The notes: a model not told the origin generated them from the sequence alone. A DNA stretch of 64,000 nucleotides from Apricaphanius iberus (GCA_028564705.1 JAPXFQ010001526.1:1-64000); one strand, 5' to 3'. Counted from the stretch's first letter, positions 47,886-60,310 are shown. Made by a program: numbers and translations.

Positions 47886-48253
47886 TATTATGTATGGTTT
47901 AGCGTCTTAAACATTTCTTAAGAGTTTTCTTTTTAGTAAAATAATAATAATAAAATAATTGTTACAACCATGCTGTTATTCTGTAAAATGTACATGCATG
48001 TTTCTACCTTTGAAAACCTAACTGGTAATAAAATAATACTGATGCTTTCATCATTGTGGGAAAAACATTAACATGTTTTCACTTTTTTTATTTGCTCCCT
48101 CGGTTGTCGACTTTGATCAAAGCTACACAGTTAGGTAAGTTCCTGCTTTAAAACATAGAAATGTATGGGCTTTAATAACGAATAGGCCCCTGATAGGTGA
48201 CTTTGTTTATGCCATTGGCAAAATATCTACATTATAAACAGCATATTTCCTTT

Positions 48254-48715
48254 GTCACTAGTAATGAATGTGGAACTGCAAAGACTGTGACCAGTCATTC
48301 ACAAGACGATCTAATCTTCTGCAACACTTCAAGCTTGATCACAGGCATTTTGGACGTGGCCATTCCTACCCATGTACCTATACTAACTGTCCATGCACAT
48401 TCAAAACCTGGAATGCTCTGCTGAGTCACTTGTACAGATGCCACCCTTCTGTGTCATTTAATACTCAACAAGATTTTTTTTAAATGCCATATCTGTGAAG
48501 ATAACCAGCAGTCCTCAGAAGCAGACTTTTTCCATCATATTACACAACATTTAAAGAACTTTGAGACAGTCACATGTGTTTATGTGGGTTGCTCCTACAA
48601 AACAAATCATTACGGGAGTTTTAAAACACACAAATGGAGAAAGCATAAATCAGAAACTGTGAACAATTTCAAACCTGGAATAGTTATTCACGTGATGTGA
48701 AAGCCGATCTGTGCA
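48254..48715 (+). pseudogene. Zinc-finger exon (four C2H2-like fingers), frameshifted
   Basis: After an acceptor (GTCACTAG) the exon reads MWNCKDCDQSFTRRSNLLQH, then FKLDH: finger 1. YPCTYTNCPCTFKTWNALLS and HLYRCH: finger 2. A run of 8 T at 48474-48481 shifts the frame; one base fewer would keep it open. Beyond it, in the next frame, follow KCHICEDNQQSSEADFFHHI (finger 3) and CVYVGCSYKTNHYGSFKTHK (finger 4), then TGA at about 48700. The four fingers alternate CxxC and Cx4C spacing, typical of this fish family. The shift may be true decay, a polymorphism or a sequencing error in a homopolymer. Confidence 0.65.
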
Positions 48716-48791
48716 TCACTAGTGTGCGGACTTGATACCTTTTTCTTTATTTTGAGTGTGTGAAATCTTTCATGTCAATGTTTTTACATAG

Positions 48792-48884
48792 ACTGTTGAC
48801 ATCCACACCCGAAGAGAGAACATCCTGAAATCTCTGACGATCTACCTCGGTGAAGATTTTGAATGCCTCATCAAAGAATACCTG
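48792..48884 (+). pseudogene. Second exon of the zinc-finger family gene
   Basis: 93 nt, phase 0 at both ends, acceptor TTTTTACATAG and donor CTG|GTAATT. It encodes TVDIHTRRENILKSLTIYLG and EDFECLIKEYL, a segment I recall after the finger region in this family. No stop. Good splice sites suggest it was functional until recently. Confidence 0.65.
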
Positions 48885-49188
48885 GTAATTGCTGATTAAA
48901 TTTATAGACTGAAATGATCATACTACTGGCCACATTTTGAAGATGGTGTATGGCCCCAGCCTGGTAAAACTATCCTGTCACATATTTCTAAATTTCATTT
49001 AATTCTTTAGATCAGTCTGGACTTCTACCCACCTGCTTTTATCCTTAACTTTTATCTTTACAACCGAAGTTTTTTATTTGACCATTAACATTTACATATT
49101 TGCATGTTAGGTTTAAAGGAGCCATATGCAAGGATTAGGTAACATCATTATTTCAAATTATTATTAAATGGTGCTGATATGTTACAAG

Positions 49189-50783
49189 TAGAGATGTGCC
49201 AATCAGGGTTTTTTGCCCCCGAGTCCAAGTCATTTGATTTTGAGTATAGGCCGATACAGAGTCCCGATCCGATACTTCTATAATACATTAAAAATATACG
49301 AGCAAAGAAACGGATACAGGACAACCCTTAATTTTTCTTATCCTTTTCACCTCTTGAAAATCCAACTTTGTAAATCTCACAGTTTACAATAGCGATGTTG
49401 CTGTCGTCCACCTTGAAATATTTCCACACCGCAGACATTTTTCGTGCTCTTCTATTGTTACCAACTTTGCTTCGCTTCACGGCAATAAGCATTAAACCAA
49501 TAGTGTAATTTCATCAAGTGATGTCATGCCGCATGCATTGATGTCTGACTCCCACATAAATGTAGTAAAGGCTGAGCTGTTATTTTTCCCATTTATTTTG
49601 GAATACTATCTGATGAAAAGAAGGAGAATAAACACAGATCTTTAGTATGTATGCATTGTGTGTGTTCGACTAAAAATGCTGTCCATACAGCTGGGACATT
49701 ACATGCTGGCACCTGGCAGGCCTTGCTGTTTAGATAAACACAAACCTTTACAACCTGATCATTTAACGTTACAAAGATGAATTATAATGCTGTTAAACAC
49801 CATAACAGTAAGAAATGTAGAGGCTAATATTGTCAGGACTGCCAGTGGACTGGGAGCGGCGATCGGGTGAAGTTTGGCGCTCCAGGCGCGGATGGGAGTC
49901 ACCCCGGGTTCGAGGTGGCTGGATGGCTCAGGGGACAGGCAGCGGCTGAGAATCTTAGGTGGGTCGTGGACCAGGATGATGAGCGGGCAACTGAACTTCG
50001 GACTTGTCTGGTTGACGGGCTGATACGTCGGTACGGATCGGGAGCTCTGGACATTGGATGAACGATGACTGAGCGAAGTGAAGGTGAGTGGAAGGATCTT
50101 TTATACTGAGGAGAGTAGAGATATTGTCAGGGAGCTCATCAGACCCGGCTGGTCTGAGTTTGGGCTGATGACTTCCTGACAAATATACCTTGCTAGCTGT
50201 AACATGCGGCTAGATCAGCTTATTATTTACCGTAAGTTATCTGATCGCTGCTGTCTGCTCCGTAGCAGCAGCTCGGGGTTTGTTTGGAACAGTGCCATAT
50301 ATTGATTCTCGCCGACACGCAGTCGTTCATGTAGCTCTAAAAAAAGTTCCAAACAGCTCGGCGCTATCAGTGTGTTTGAACTGGTCCGAGGGGAGGCAGC
50401 TCAGTAAATTTTAATTAGAGCACTCTGTTTGTTTGGAACTATTGAGGGCTCCATGAGTCACGTGACCGCTCATACAGCAAAGTCAATGGTTGTCAAAACT
50501 TTAATGAGGATCAGTTATGCCCCCCCTCTCACGGATTTCTGGCCGCTCTGATCATGTGCAGATCTGACAGCAGAGACCCGCTGCGCAGTTTCAATTAAGA
50601 AATAATAGTGTTGTCCCCGTAAAATATTTAGACTTTTATTATTTTGTTGGCTAAGTCTATGTAGGGGAAATTGACATATATATCCGATCCCTATTCGGGA
50701 TGTAACACCCGATCCTGATCGAGACTGAAACCACGTGATCGGGCCCAATTTCCGATCACATGTATCGGATCGGCACATCCCTA
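49189..50783 (-). mobile_element. hAT element, 1595 bp, with perfect 8-bp target duplication
   Basis: GTTACAAG stands on both sides (49181-49188 and 50784-50791). The ends are inverted: TAGAGATGTGCCAATC at left and the inverse of TAGGGATGTGCCGATCCGAT at right. On the minus strand from ATG at 49438 a BED finger start is readable, MSAVWKYFKVDDSNIAIVN, then CEIYKVGFSRGEK, with Tyr for a zinc-binding Cys. The catalytic region is gone, replaced by unrelated sequence with CpG-rich stretches. Nonautonomous. Confidence 0.88.
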
Positions 50784-51227
50784 GTTACAAGATTTCAAAA
50801 AATGTTAATTTCAAATCTTACATGTGGCTCTTTTTTAGTTTAATTGTTTTATCCAGTTATGTATTTGCTTTTCAAATTTTATTTGTTTCATTGTTGCATT
50901 ATATTTTCACATTATCATTTTACATGTTTCATTCAGTTTTTCAATTTGTTGCTTCCTTTTAGCATTTCATTTTGGCCTCATTATTTTAATATTCATTTGT
51001 ATTATGACCAAAAATACCCTCCATAGTATCAGGTCTAGATGATAGTCAGTTTGTCACCTGCAGTAGTCAACTCAGACCACTCTTAGTTTGTAGGAGTGGA
51101 CTTGTATACTGCTGGGGACAGGGGCTAGACTAAACTGCTCACACACTGCTACACAAGACTACTACGAACTTAAATTTCATCACGTTATGCACTCACTCTT
51201 TCCTGACTCAGTTCACTGCACCAGTAC

Positions 51228-51907
51228 TGAAGGATTTTATTCTATATTCAATTTAAACCTTAACTCTATAAATTCCATGTGTGTTCATTTTTATCAGAGA
51301 GGAGACGAGAGTAATTTAATTTTCTTTAGATTTTAATACAAGAAATCAAATACTGGTTCACAGGGTTGCTTAAAACAAATCAAATATTTAGCTTACAGAG
51401 TGGTATAAATTATTATCCACACTCTGGGTCACCCTAGGAGGAATGACAACGTATATAACAGAAACATTAAGTTTTATATTTTAACACAAAGTTAGAGAAC
51501 CTCCCCCTAACGTTAAATATGGGACACAAAACATGATTGGTTCATTCAAACTTTTGCCAAGACCAGCCTCCTTACAACCATGCATGCATAATTAATTACC
51601 TTCCTGTTATTCTGACTTTGCAAACCAGCTCTAACTAGAGTTTTTGCTGACTGTTATTTCTTACATGTTCTTATCTTTGCCCTATTCTTTTGCAGTCCAG
51701 ACATCCTCCATATCCTGTTTTTCTCCACTAGTTTGGGTGCAAAGGTTTAACATCCTGTTCTAAAGTTCCTTTTTTTAATCTAACTAACTTGTATGCACAT
51801 GACAAAACATCTCTTTAAGCTGTAACAACACTTCAAAGCGGTAATAATAAATTCACCAATACACTTCATACATCCCAAAGTAATGTTTTATACTGTATTT
51901 CCCATCA
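51228..51907 (-). repeat. 3' LTR of the retrovirus
   Basis: 680 bp, preceded on the minus strand by the polypurine tract at 51908-51920. Differences from the 5' LTR include the T-run at 51771-51777 and single substitutions. Confidence 0.9.
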
Positions 51908-53279
51908 TTTTCCCTCTTTTGACCCTTCCTAAAGAAGGATCAATATTTTCCTGTTTTTCTGTGACCCAAACAAGAGCTGACTCTGCAAAATACCTCTAAA
52001 ACAATCTTAAAAGTATAATTTAAAGGTATAGTAACTAAAACACCTTAATCAAACATTAGTAATCAATTACTTTTTACAGATCCATCAGATAACCATTTAG
52101 CTTAACAATGTAAATAAACAAACAAACAAAAAACAACACAATTTACAATGGTTTTGTCACATTTTTTTTCCACAATCATTCATACATTTTCATTGTCTGT
52201 ATTCATCCTTTTGCGTCCAGGTGAAATTTTCAGAACACAGGTGTAGACTAATCTGGTCCTTCAGTCACAAGGGATTATTATGCCCGTAAATGTGAATAGA
52301 GTTTTTTTTCCTTATTTCTTGAATCCTGTTGCTTCTTGGTCCATCGAGCTCATCAAATAATCACTTTAAATCTCCAACCACTTCACCAGTGGTCAGCAAG
52401 AATTCATGGCAAAGAGCATTCATTATGTGCAGTGTTTAACCTGTTGACGCACTTGTTTGTCCATCATCCTCCACATTGTTTTGGACCAAACAGCCTGGAG
52501 CCGACCAATTTGCTGTTGTTTATAATGTGTCAGAAAGGTATTTCATTCTCCACAAAGAATGAAGAAGAGTAATCTCCAAAGTGTCGTGGTGTCTGTGAAC
52601 GAGCTCAAAGAACTACAAACATACATGTATGACTTCTCATCTAATTATATAAGTTAGTGTTAATGGTTATCCAATTCCTAAAACATCTGAAAACAAAAAG
52701 TAAGATCAGCAAAAACCAAAAAGAATTATGTGTAGGTATCATCCTCTAAGCAAACTAGAAGGTTCTAGTTTACTTCAGTAAAACACACCATCCTGTTAAA
52801 TCGAAAAAAATAAAATAAAAGCTATAATAATTGCAAACAAACAAAACAGAAATCTCATCCATTCCCCATTCTTTACCTTCAACACAATTATTAATAATAA
52901 TAGTAATAATTTCTCTAATCATCATTTTAGTGCTAGTACGAACTCAGCTCTTCCCTCTTTGTCAAATTGCTAAACTTGGCACTAGAAAACATAAAAAGAA
53001 TCCCAAGTTAGCCAAGCTCCTGTTTACAACACAGAGCAAAACACAAAATTTTAGTAACACAAAAATTATTACTATCATGCTATTTGATGCCAGGATTCTC
53101 AACAGAATTAGTTTTTTTGTTTTTTTATCAGCCCTCTGCACAGTCTGTAAGGCCTATAACATTAGCTATATATTCAGAAATAGCATGTTTCATGATATGC
53201 GTAAAACTAATTTATCTTGCAAAGCAGTTAACCTGAATTTTTATATTTCAGCAGTCACACCCTTTAAACTTGCCAGGAA

Positions 53280-54414
53280 TTAATTAACAAAACTACTAAA
53301 CCTATAATTTAGAGTTTCCAATCTCCACATAATCTTACCAAGCCCGGCCCAAGGGAAAATAGAATCACTTTTCTGTCCATCACTCCATAGCTTGTGCTCT
53401 GGTGAAACGTTAAAATGTCCAGATACGGTAATTTGGAGCAGTGGCAGTGCACTTCCTCCTCCTCCGTTTCTTGATTCTCTACTGCGGAAAAATAAAAGAA
53501 TGCTCTTTAAATTCAGCAAGTCCTCCTGCCTGTCCAGGTCAAAGGCAGATATGAACAGATATCCACAGAGAAGCAGATGATCGTTCATAGGGCAAGTTCC
53601 CCTTACGTCCACAGTCTCAGAATGGAGCACACTTTGTCCTGTGACTTTGGATTGAGTCAGAACAAAGGACACATAACTACATTGCTCATAGATATGTATA
53701 CAAAATCATTGTGATATATTTCCCATGTCCCGGATTTGGCAAAACATGACCAGATTTTTTCAAAACATTTTCAAACAAATATGTCTCTGGTCTGATCTCA
53801 AATCTAATAAAGATTGCTGAAATACACAGGTTAACCCTAACTTACGTCAGTCTCCCTGTCATTCTTATCCTTACCATGGGTGTAACTGAAAATCTTTTCC
53901 TCACCCATTTAACTTCCTTCCTGGGTAATACATTTCAGTTTCAACAGTCTCCCAAATCCTTGAGGTGAGTAAAATATCAATAAGATCAATATGCTCTATG
54001 TTGATGTCCTACAAATTTGGTGTCTGAGAGCAAACATAACAATTAGTAACATAATGTCTATTCCTCAGATATAAACTGCATCGATACCATTCACTAATTC
54101 TTTTCTTCAAAGTTTTGTGGTCTGTTCACAAAGTAAATAGATAAATAAAATAAAATTAAAAAAGTCTGGATTTTTCTGTTAGATATTGCTGTTCTAAAGC
54201 ACCACTAAAACATTGCAATAACAAAAATAAAAGCAATAACCATCTGCAAAGGTTCTATCCTCTTTTTTCTGTTCCTCTTGTAAACAGTCTCTATGGAAAA
54301 GTGGCTCTCCTGGTTTCGCTTCACTGAGGTTGAGACGAATAGCTCATATTGAACTAAACCCCTTTGAAATTCAGACTTCACACCACTTTTCCCAGACTCT
54401 GTCCCTTTAATCAA
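53280..54414 (-). pseudogene. Env-like remnant of the retrovirus
   Basis: Two minus frames follow pol: 54205-54414, ending in a basic stretch plus the hydrophobic MVIAFIFVIAMF (signal- or membrane-like), and 53280-53672, ending FPWAGLGKIMWRLETL. The position after integrase and the basic-then-hydrophobic pattern suggest Env, but I see no clear cleavage site or full transmembrane unit. Broken and far too short to be functional. Confidence 0.4.
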
Positions 54415-54441
54415 TTAATAATTTCTGCTAATATAATTATG

Positions 54442-54575
54442 CTACTTACAGTGAGATAAAGATGTCCAACTAGGTTTCTCTTCTATTTTAACTGTTGTTG
54501 GTGTCGTCAAGGTTACCTGTGATGCTCCTCCCACCTGAGCAATGACCAATAAAGATCCAGTCTCCAACTCCCCCT
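54442..54575 (-). pseudogene. Retroviral integrase C-terminal remnant
   Basis: The frame ending TAG at 54442 reads SQVTLTTPTTVKIEEKPSWT and SLSHCK. It resembles the C-terminal SH3-like end of integrase in gamma/epsilon-type retroviruses (LLTTPT...W.H.SH.K). It places the end of pol just before the env-like frames, as expected. Confidence 0.6.
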
Positions 54576-54579
54576 CTTT

Positions 54580-57500
54580 TCAAACTTTATCCAAAGTAAT
54601 ATAGCATCATTTGTAGCTTCAGTACACTGGATCTCTATCAAGCTGGCTCAGACAGAAAAAATATCAAAATTAAAAAACATCAAATGTTTAAAACAAAATC
54701 AGAGAATAGTACTGACTGATAAACACAACATAGTTTTACAAAAATAGTCTTCAGTTTGCTATACTTCAAATACTATCCATATTTATAAAGAAAAAATCCA
54801 AGATATAAATCAATGACAAAAAAGCTTCCCTATACATATTTCTGTGGGACTTTAAGACCATAGTGCAGGACAGGCATTTCTCATTCCCTGATCAAATTGA
54901 TGTGAAAGTAACCAGGTGGTTGCTTATTGTTAGAAATTGCAAAACCTAAAGTACGTGTTTTTTCCAAAATTCTAATCTATATTTGAAAGTTACTTTTGTT
55001 TCATATGTTTCCTATGTAAACAAACCCAAATATTCTAACTGGCCCAGATATTCTGATTGTAAATAATGAAAACATTTCATACTTCAAAAACATCTGTCAG
55101 ATTCTGTAAAATGAGTCAAACATAGTCAAACTGATTTGTGTAACTAAAACTCCAGTTACTTCCTCTACATGACAGTTTACCTTTTTTCTTAAATGTTTGT
55201 AACATGTATAATACTCCAATTTCCATTAAACAATAAAACTAAAAATACAAAATCAATCCATAAACAAGCTTCAAAAGATAAAAATTCTCTAAACAAAAGT
55301 TTTAAAATTAAAACAAAACAACAAAAATCAGCATTTTACAGTCAATCCCAATTATCCTCTCAGGCATCTGTTTGTTGATCCAATGATAAACACCAAATTG
55401 AATTGAAGCTTCTAGAAATGTCAAATAAATGACCACCGAATCATTTTTGCTTTACCTCAGTTTCTCAATCAACATTCCCCAAATTTATCATTAATAAATA
55501 GCCTGCAGTTTTGCAATTCCAGTCAGGATCAACTTCAAGGTAAATAAACATACAAGTTGAGAGAAATAAAAATAAAAAATAAAATAAAAATCTATATCAA
55601 CTGTCAGCAACACAGTCTTCACTAATGAAATGGTATATTATTCCATTGTTCTATTCTATTATCATAACTGTTCTAGAACCTTTTTCTCTAAATTCAAGGG
55701 GCAAAAATTCCCTCTCAGCATCAGGTAGACTAGCTACCAGATCATGCATAAAATCTGACAGATTAATTTTAAAATTTAAAACCTAAACCCAATTCCTATT
55801 TTCCGCCAATACAGAAATTTTACAACAGATTTTGAAAACTTGCATTAATCTTTACACTTGAAAACAAAACAAAAAGTTATTTCAATTTACATGCTTCAGT
55901 TGCATAGATTGTTTCCACACAATCAGAATAAATTAATTAGAACTTACTTCTTTCTTATAAATTAAACTAACATTTAGAATTAAGCTGATATTTATTGGTT
56001 GTTCTTCAACAAATTTAGCACATAATATAGTCATTTTTCTTTTAGTCGTTATAACATTTTTAAATTCAGCAACAACTTGCTTCTCGTCATAGCTCTTACA
56101 TGTTTATGTGTAAAGTAAATAAAATCAGATGCTTTTAAAGATGACTCTTTGTATTATAAAACAAAGTTTTGACAACTCAGGATAGTTCAATCATATTCAT
56201 AATATCTACTTGCTGTTTAGATATTATCACTATGATAATTATTGTTTTTCATATTATTCAACAATGTATTTAGTCAAGTTACCAGTAACAAGTAATTGCA
56301 ATGATAAAGCCTTTTTATTTTAATCTTTGTATAAAGAAGAGCCAATATTTCCCAAACAGCATTTCTAAAGTCTACAGGGCTAGAAGAAATAGCCAAATGA
56401 AAATAATTTCAATAGTTAATAATTACTTAAATTGTACTTATATAAATCATGGAAATAAGAAAAACGTGTATAAATTGTGTAGCACTTACTACGTTTATTC
56501 CTGTAAATTGAAAAACATGCCAATTCCTAACCGTTCATACTAGACAAGGTTATATGCTTCTCTGAGATGTTTTTACAGTTTTCTAATGAATTTCTAATTC
56601 TTCAAAAACTACAGCAATTAAGATGTCCATAATACCTAATCATTAATCTCATCCTTTTATCATTAAGTAATCTACTATTCAATAGTTTATCAATTTTGTA
56701 CATTTTTCTATCTCATGTCTGAACTAACTCATGAAAATGGACACACCAATATTCATCAAAGTGTTTCAGTTTTCTTTGCAAGAATTTAAACATTATTTGT
56801 AAAAAATCAACTTTTCTGCTTTTCAATATATCCAATTAATTATTTTATCAATGCATCTTTTAATTTTATTCTTTAAGCAGCTCACCAACCATTCACACTC
56901 ATTGTCCGATTTGTCAACTAGATATTTTACTTTTGTCACCAGACTGTCCTAATTTCATCATCTACACCCATTTATCATCATTTTATTCATGCTCAAATTT
57001 TCCATTTTCACTTCAATACAACTTCATATCACCTCGGTTCTCTGCTTTTATTGCTCCCTTTCTGTTCTGCAGTTTGTCCACCTCAATTTTAAGATTTAAT
57101 TCTTAGATTATTACAATATTATTTTATTTAGAGGTTCCAAGACTTAACTGTCCAAAAACTGGAATCCTTTTTGGGTCTGAATATGGGGCCGGCTTCCGTA
57201 AACAGACACAAAAGGAACCGAACAGTATCATCTCAGAAAGAAAATCTCCATAGCAGATAAATTACGGTCAGCAATCACTTCTTTATCTATTTAAAAATAT
57301 ATTTTTAGGGATGATTTTATTTGTTACAGCCTCACCTTTTCAACTCAAAGTTGGTCATACTATGAAAAAGAGGAAGCAGATTTAATAAACTGTTTACTTT
57401 AAAATAAAATTTAGATATATTCATCTGACTCTTGAATGTGTGCACTGCTGTTTTTCTTTTTCTGTTTTACTGATAGGTTGCTTATAAATGATACATCCCT

Positions 57501-57707
57501 AAGGACCAACTCTTCAATAGTAACCGAACTCCTATAGGAGCCTAAATGGTATTGTTAACATAAGCCACAAGGATCTAATCTTCAAAATGAGTCAGAATTC
57601 TCGACACACTACGTCACATAGCCTGCTTTGAAAAAACAATTGAATTAATCTTTATGTTTACTTTCTTTTCGATGGAGCCCAATATGTTTAATTCAGTTTC
57701 ATCTACT

Positions 57708-57742
<35 letters not shown>

Positions 57743-57960
57743 TTCATCATTTACTTTTAAATAATACTTTATACTCGAGTTTTAGTCACAAGACTCCTCA
57801 ACAACCACAACACAGTAACCTCGTCTCACACACACACACACAATTGTTCGCTATCTCTCATTTATATAAGACTCAGATAGATATTTATCTATTTATCTGT
57901 AAGCTTATCGCTTCAAGGACTCGAAACCTCAGAATTTATGAAATAATATTATCTAAAACT
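54580..57960. other. AT-rich interior of the retrovirus, no readable gag-pol
   Basis: No protease, reverse transcriptase or RNase H motif was found on either strand. An (ATTT) run covers about 57709-57744. About 3.4 kb is shorter than gag plus pol needs, so sequence has been lost or replaced. Confidence 0.45.
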
Positions 57961-57968
57961 TCACTTAC

Positions 57969-58076
57969 CGGTTTTGAGTCCTTGAAAAGATTCACCAGCT
58001 GACTCCACTCCGGGGGAGAACCCCACATCTGCAACGGGTCCCTAAGGCGGAGAACCTCGAATTTCCAGCAGCTCAT
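57969..58076 (-). CDS. Candidate spliced leader exon of the retrovirus
   Basis: About 480 bases after the primer-binding site, an ATG at 58076 opens 36 codons beginning MSCWKFEVLRLRDPL and ending LFKDSKP, directly at a strong donor ACCG|GTAAGTG. GC content and codon use differ sharply from the AT-rich surroundings. An exon that starts the Gag or Env reading frame by splicing is known from some retroviruses; here the partner exon was not identified. It could instead belong to a captured host exon. Confidence 0.45.
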
Positions 58077-58558
58077 GGTGCTCCTTCCCCGGAGTGCAGA
58101 TCAGATGCCGGAAAAAAAAGAAAAGAGAAATACATCAACAATAAATTCTTAATCAGACTCACATTTACTAACCTAGGTTTTATTTCATGACGTCTTTATT
58201 CCTAAATCACCATAAAAAGTCCTTGACCTTAGAGAGTCCCACACTCTCGCAGCTTCCCACAAGCTGTTACTGACCTGTGATCACAACCCAAACAAGTTTT
58301 TGTGGACCTCACCTACAGGAACACTTTAAACCTAGTCTCGATCCCAGATCGTTTCGGCAGAACGCGTCCGCTCTTGCTTAGGGGCGACAAAACCCAGAGG
58401 CAGAGGCAGTTTAATTAGTCTCACACTAATACCATAAAATTCCAAAATTCATTTCACATTAAGTCCTATACTTCCAAAAAACTTAAAGTCTACTTATCTG
58501 TATATCTGCAAAAATTAAATCCCGTTTCCAAACTCTGATCGCGTCTGAGGTCACCATC

Positions 58559-59238
58559 TGAAGGATTTTATTCTATATTCAATTTAAACCTTAACTCTAT
58601 AAATTCCATGTGTGTTCATTTTTATCAGAGAGGAGACGAGAGTAATTTAATTTTCTTTAGATTTTAATACAAGAAATCAAATACTGGTTCACAGCGTTGC
58701 TTAAAACAAATCAAATATTTAGCTTACAGAGTGGTATAAATTATTATCCACACTCTGGGTCACCCTAGGAGGAATGACAACGTATATAACAGAAACATTA
58801 AGTTTTATATTTTAACACAAAGTTAGAGAACCTCCCCCTAACGTTAAATATGGGACACAAAACATGATTGGTTCATTCAAACTTTTGCCAAGACCAGCCT
58901 CCTTACAACCATGCATGCATAATTAATTATCTTCCTGTTATTCTGACTTTGCAAACTAGCTCTAACTAGAGTTTTTGCTGACTGTTATTTCTTACATGTT
59001 CTTATCTATTGCCCTATTCTTTTGCAGTCAAGACATCCTCCATATCCTGTTTTTCTCCACTAGTTTGGGTGCAAAGGTTTAACATCCTGTTCTAAAGTTC
59101 CTGTTTTAGTCTAACTAACTTGTATACACATGACAAAACATCTCTTTAAGCAGTAACAACACTTCAAAGCGGTTATAATAAAGTCACCAATACATTTCAT
59201 ACATCCCAAAGTAATGTTTTATACTGTATTTCCCATCA
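58559..59238 (-). repeat. 5' LTR of the retrovirus
   Basis: 680 bp, TG...CA ends on the minus strand. A TATA-like TATAAAAC lies within the first 25 bases and an AATAAA close to the end. About 98% identical to the other LTR by eye. Confidence 0.9.
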
Positions 59239-59911
59239 GTATCCACCCACAGTGCAAAGTACTTGGTTACTTTTCACCTCTGATGGTAATGCACTGACTA
59301 AGCCATGGGTTCCCTGTCTTGTGCCATGGAAGGCTGTAGGTTTTCATTCCAACCAGAAATTCAAACAGATGATTTCCCTGATTAGTTCCCCTTCTATGCT
59401 TGAAGGTGTGGTCATTAGAAACCATGTTTCCCTTTCCCTGTTTAATGTGCATTTTGAAGATTCACATTAAAAATAAAGTAATGGAAACACCTGTTAATTT
59501 AAATAAAAAACCTCTGATTTGCTAAAGTTTTTACGCTCGCTTGTGGTGGATTTTGATTTATGCGAAAAACGGTTAATGTGCATAATCTGAAATGGAAACT
59601 AATTTCTCAAATTAATTCTGAAGTATTGCATGTTCAAGCCACATGACTGATCTGATCATTTCTGCTGCAGACGTCTTCTCTGGTTTACTTCATAACATGA
59701 CAACATGACTGAGACTTGATCCCTGTGCAACCTCTGTGCGTGCATATTCATGTGCCATAGGTGGTATACACCATGGTACCTTTTTATTAACAAAAAATAA
59801 ATAAATACAATGCTTGGAAGTAGGTAAATGCTGCTCAGTATAGCAGTCAACCATTAAAACAAAAGAAGAAAATATGCTACTGCTAGAACTGGGTAACTCA
59901 TGCTTTTGTAG

Positions 59912-60230
59912 ATTTACTTTACATGATGTGAATGGAGTTGAGGCTGAAAAAGAACTGGAGCAGGAGTCCATCCATCCAGAAGGTGACCCTGATGTTCCAC
60001 CGACAGATATTGGTATTGTTATCGATGGCGTCACCGTGCTGGAAAGCTTGCCCTCTGTTGCATCTGCCTGGGTCTTATTGTTTGGGTTCATAAATGCTCT
60101 GAACTTGAAATACCCCAAGGCACTTCAACGCACCTTTGAGTTCATCCAAAAAGTTCTAATGGAGCTTGATCCAAGTGGGATGAGTTGCAAAGTGCGGGGA
60201 CTGAACACAAACCTGCTGTTTCCAGAATAA
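59912..60230 (+). pseudogene. Last exon of the zinc-finger family gene
   Basis: After the acceptor TGCTTTTGTAG the frame reads DVNGVEAEKELEQESIH, then IGIVIDGVTVLESLPSVASA, a hydrophobic ALNLKYPKALQRTFEFIQ and ends NTNLLFPE with TAA at 60228-60230. It matches the conserved C-terminus I recall in the multicopy fish family with N-terminal C2H2 fingers. The exon is itself intact. It stands 0.67 kb after the retrovirus, on the same strand as the finger exons at 48 kb. Confidence 0.65.
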
Positions 60231-60310
60231 GCAGTTGCCTTGTTGAGAGACTAAATTGTATTGTTAAGAGGTTTTGAAGTGTTAGAGTTCAGTGACTTCA
60301 ATGCAGTCTG

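Larger units (their letters stand above)
51228..59238 (-). mobile_element. Endogenous retrovirus, 8011 bp, minus orientation
   Basis: Two 680-bp direct repeats (51228-51907 and 58559-59238) differ at roughly a dozen positions. Orientation is minus: the repeat then starts TGATGGG, has CAGTATAAAAC (TATA box) close to its start and AATAAA six bases from the terminal CCTTCA. A purine-rich AAAAGAGGGAAAA adjoins the repeat at 51908, and TGGTGACCTCAGACGCGATC, a plausible primer-binding site, lies two bases beyond the other repeat at 58556. Flanks are GTAC and GTAT, a possible 4-bp target duplication with one change. Coding remnants (leader, pol end, env-like) are in the right order, but gag and most of pol are lost or decayed. 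Confidence 0.88.
48254..60230 (+). pseudogene. Broken copy of a fish multicopy zinc-finger gene, with a hAT and an ERV inside
   Basis: Three plus-strand exons match parts of a large family of uncharacterised fish proteins that I recall as C2H2-like fingers at the N-terminus and a conserved SLPSVASA...KALQRTFEFIQK end: the finger exon (48254-48715), a 93-nt exon (48792-48884) and the last exon (59912-60230). Between them other family exons are missing, and 49189-50783 (hAT) and 51228-59238 (retrovirus) are inserted. The finger exon is also shifted by an 8-T run. The function of the family is unknown to me; it could itself derive from a mobile element. Confidence 0.62.

Noticed and set aside
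52831..53283. 150-codon plus-strand frame with a hydrophobic segment
   Set aside because: It lies antisense within the endogenous retrovirus, in AT-rich sequence whose codons give Ile/Leu/Asn/Lys by composition.
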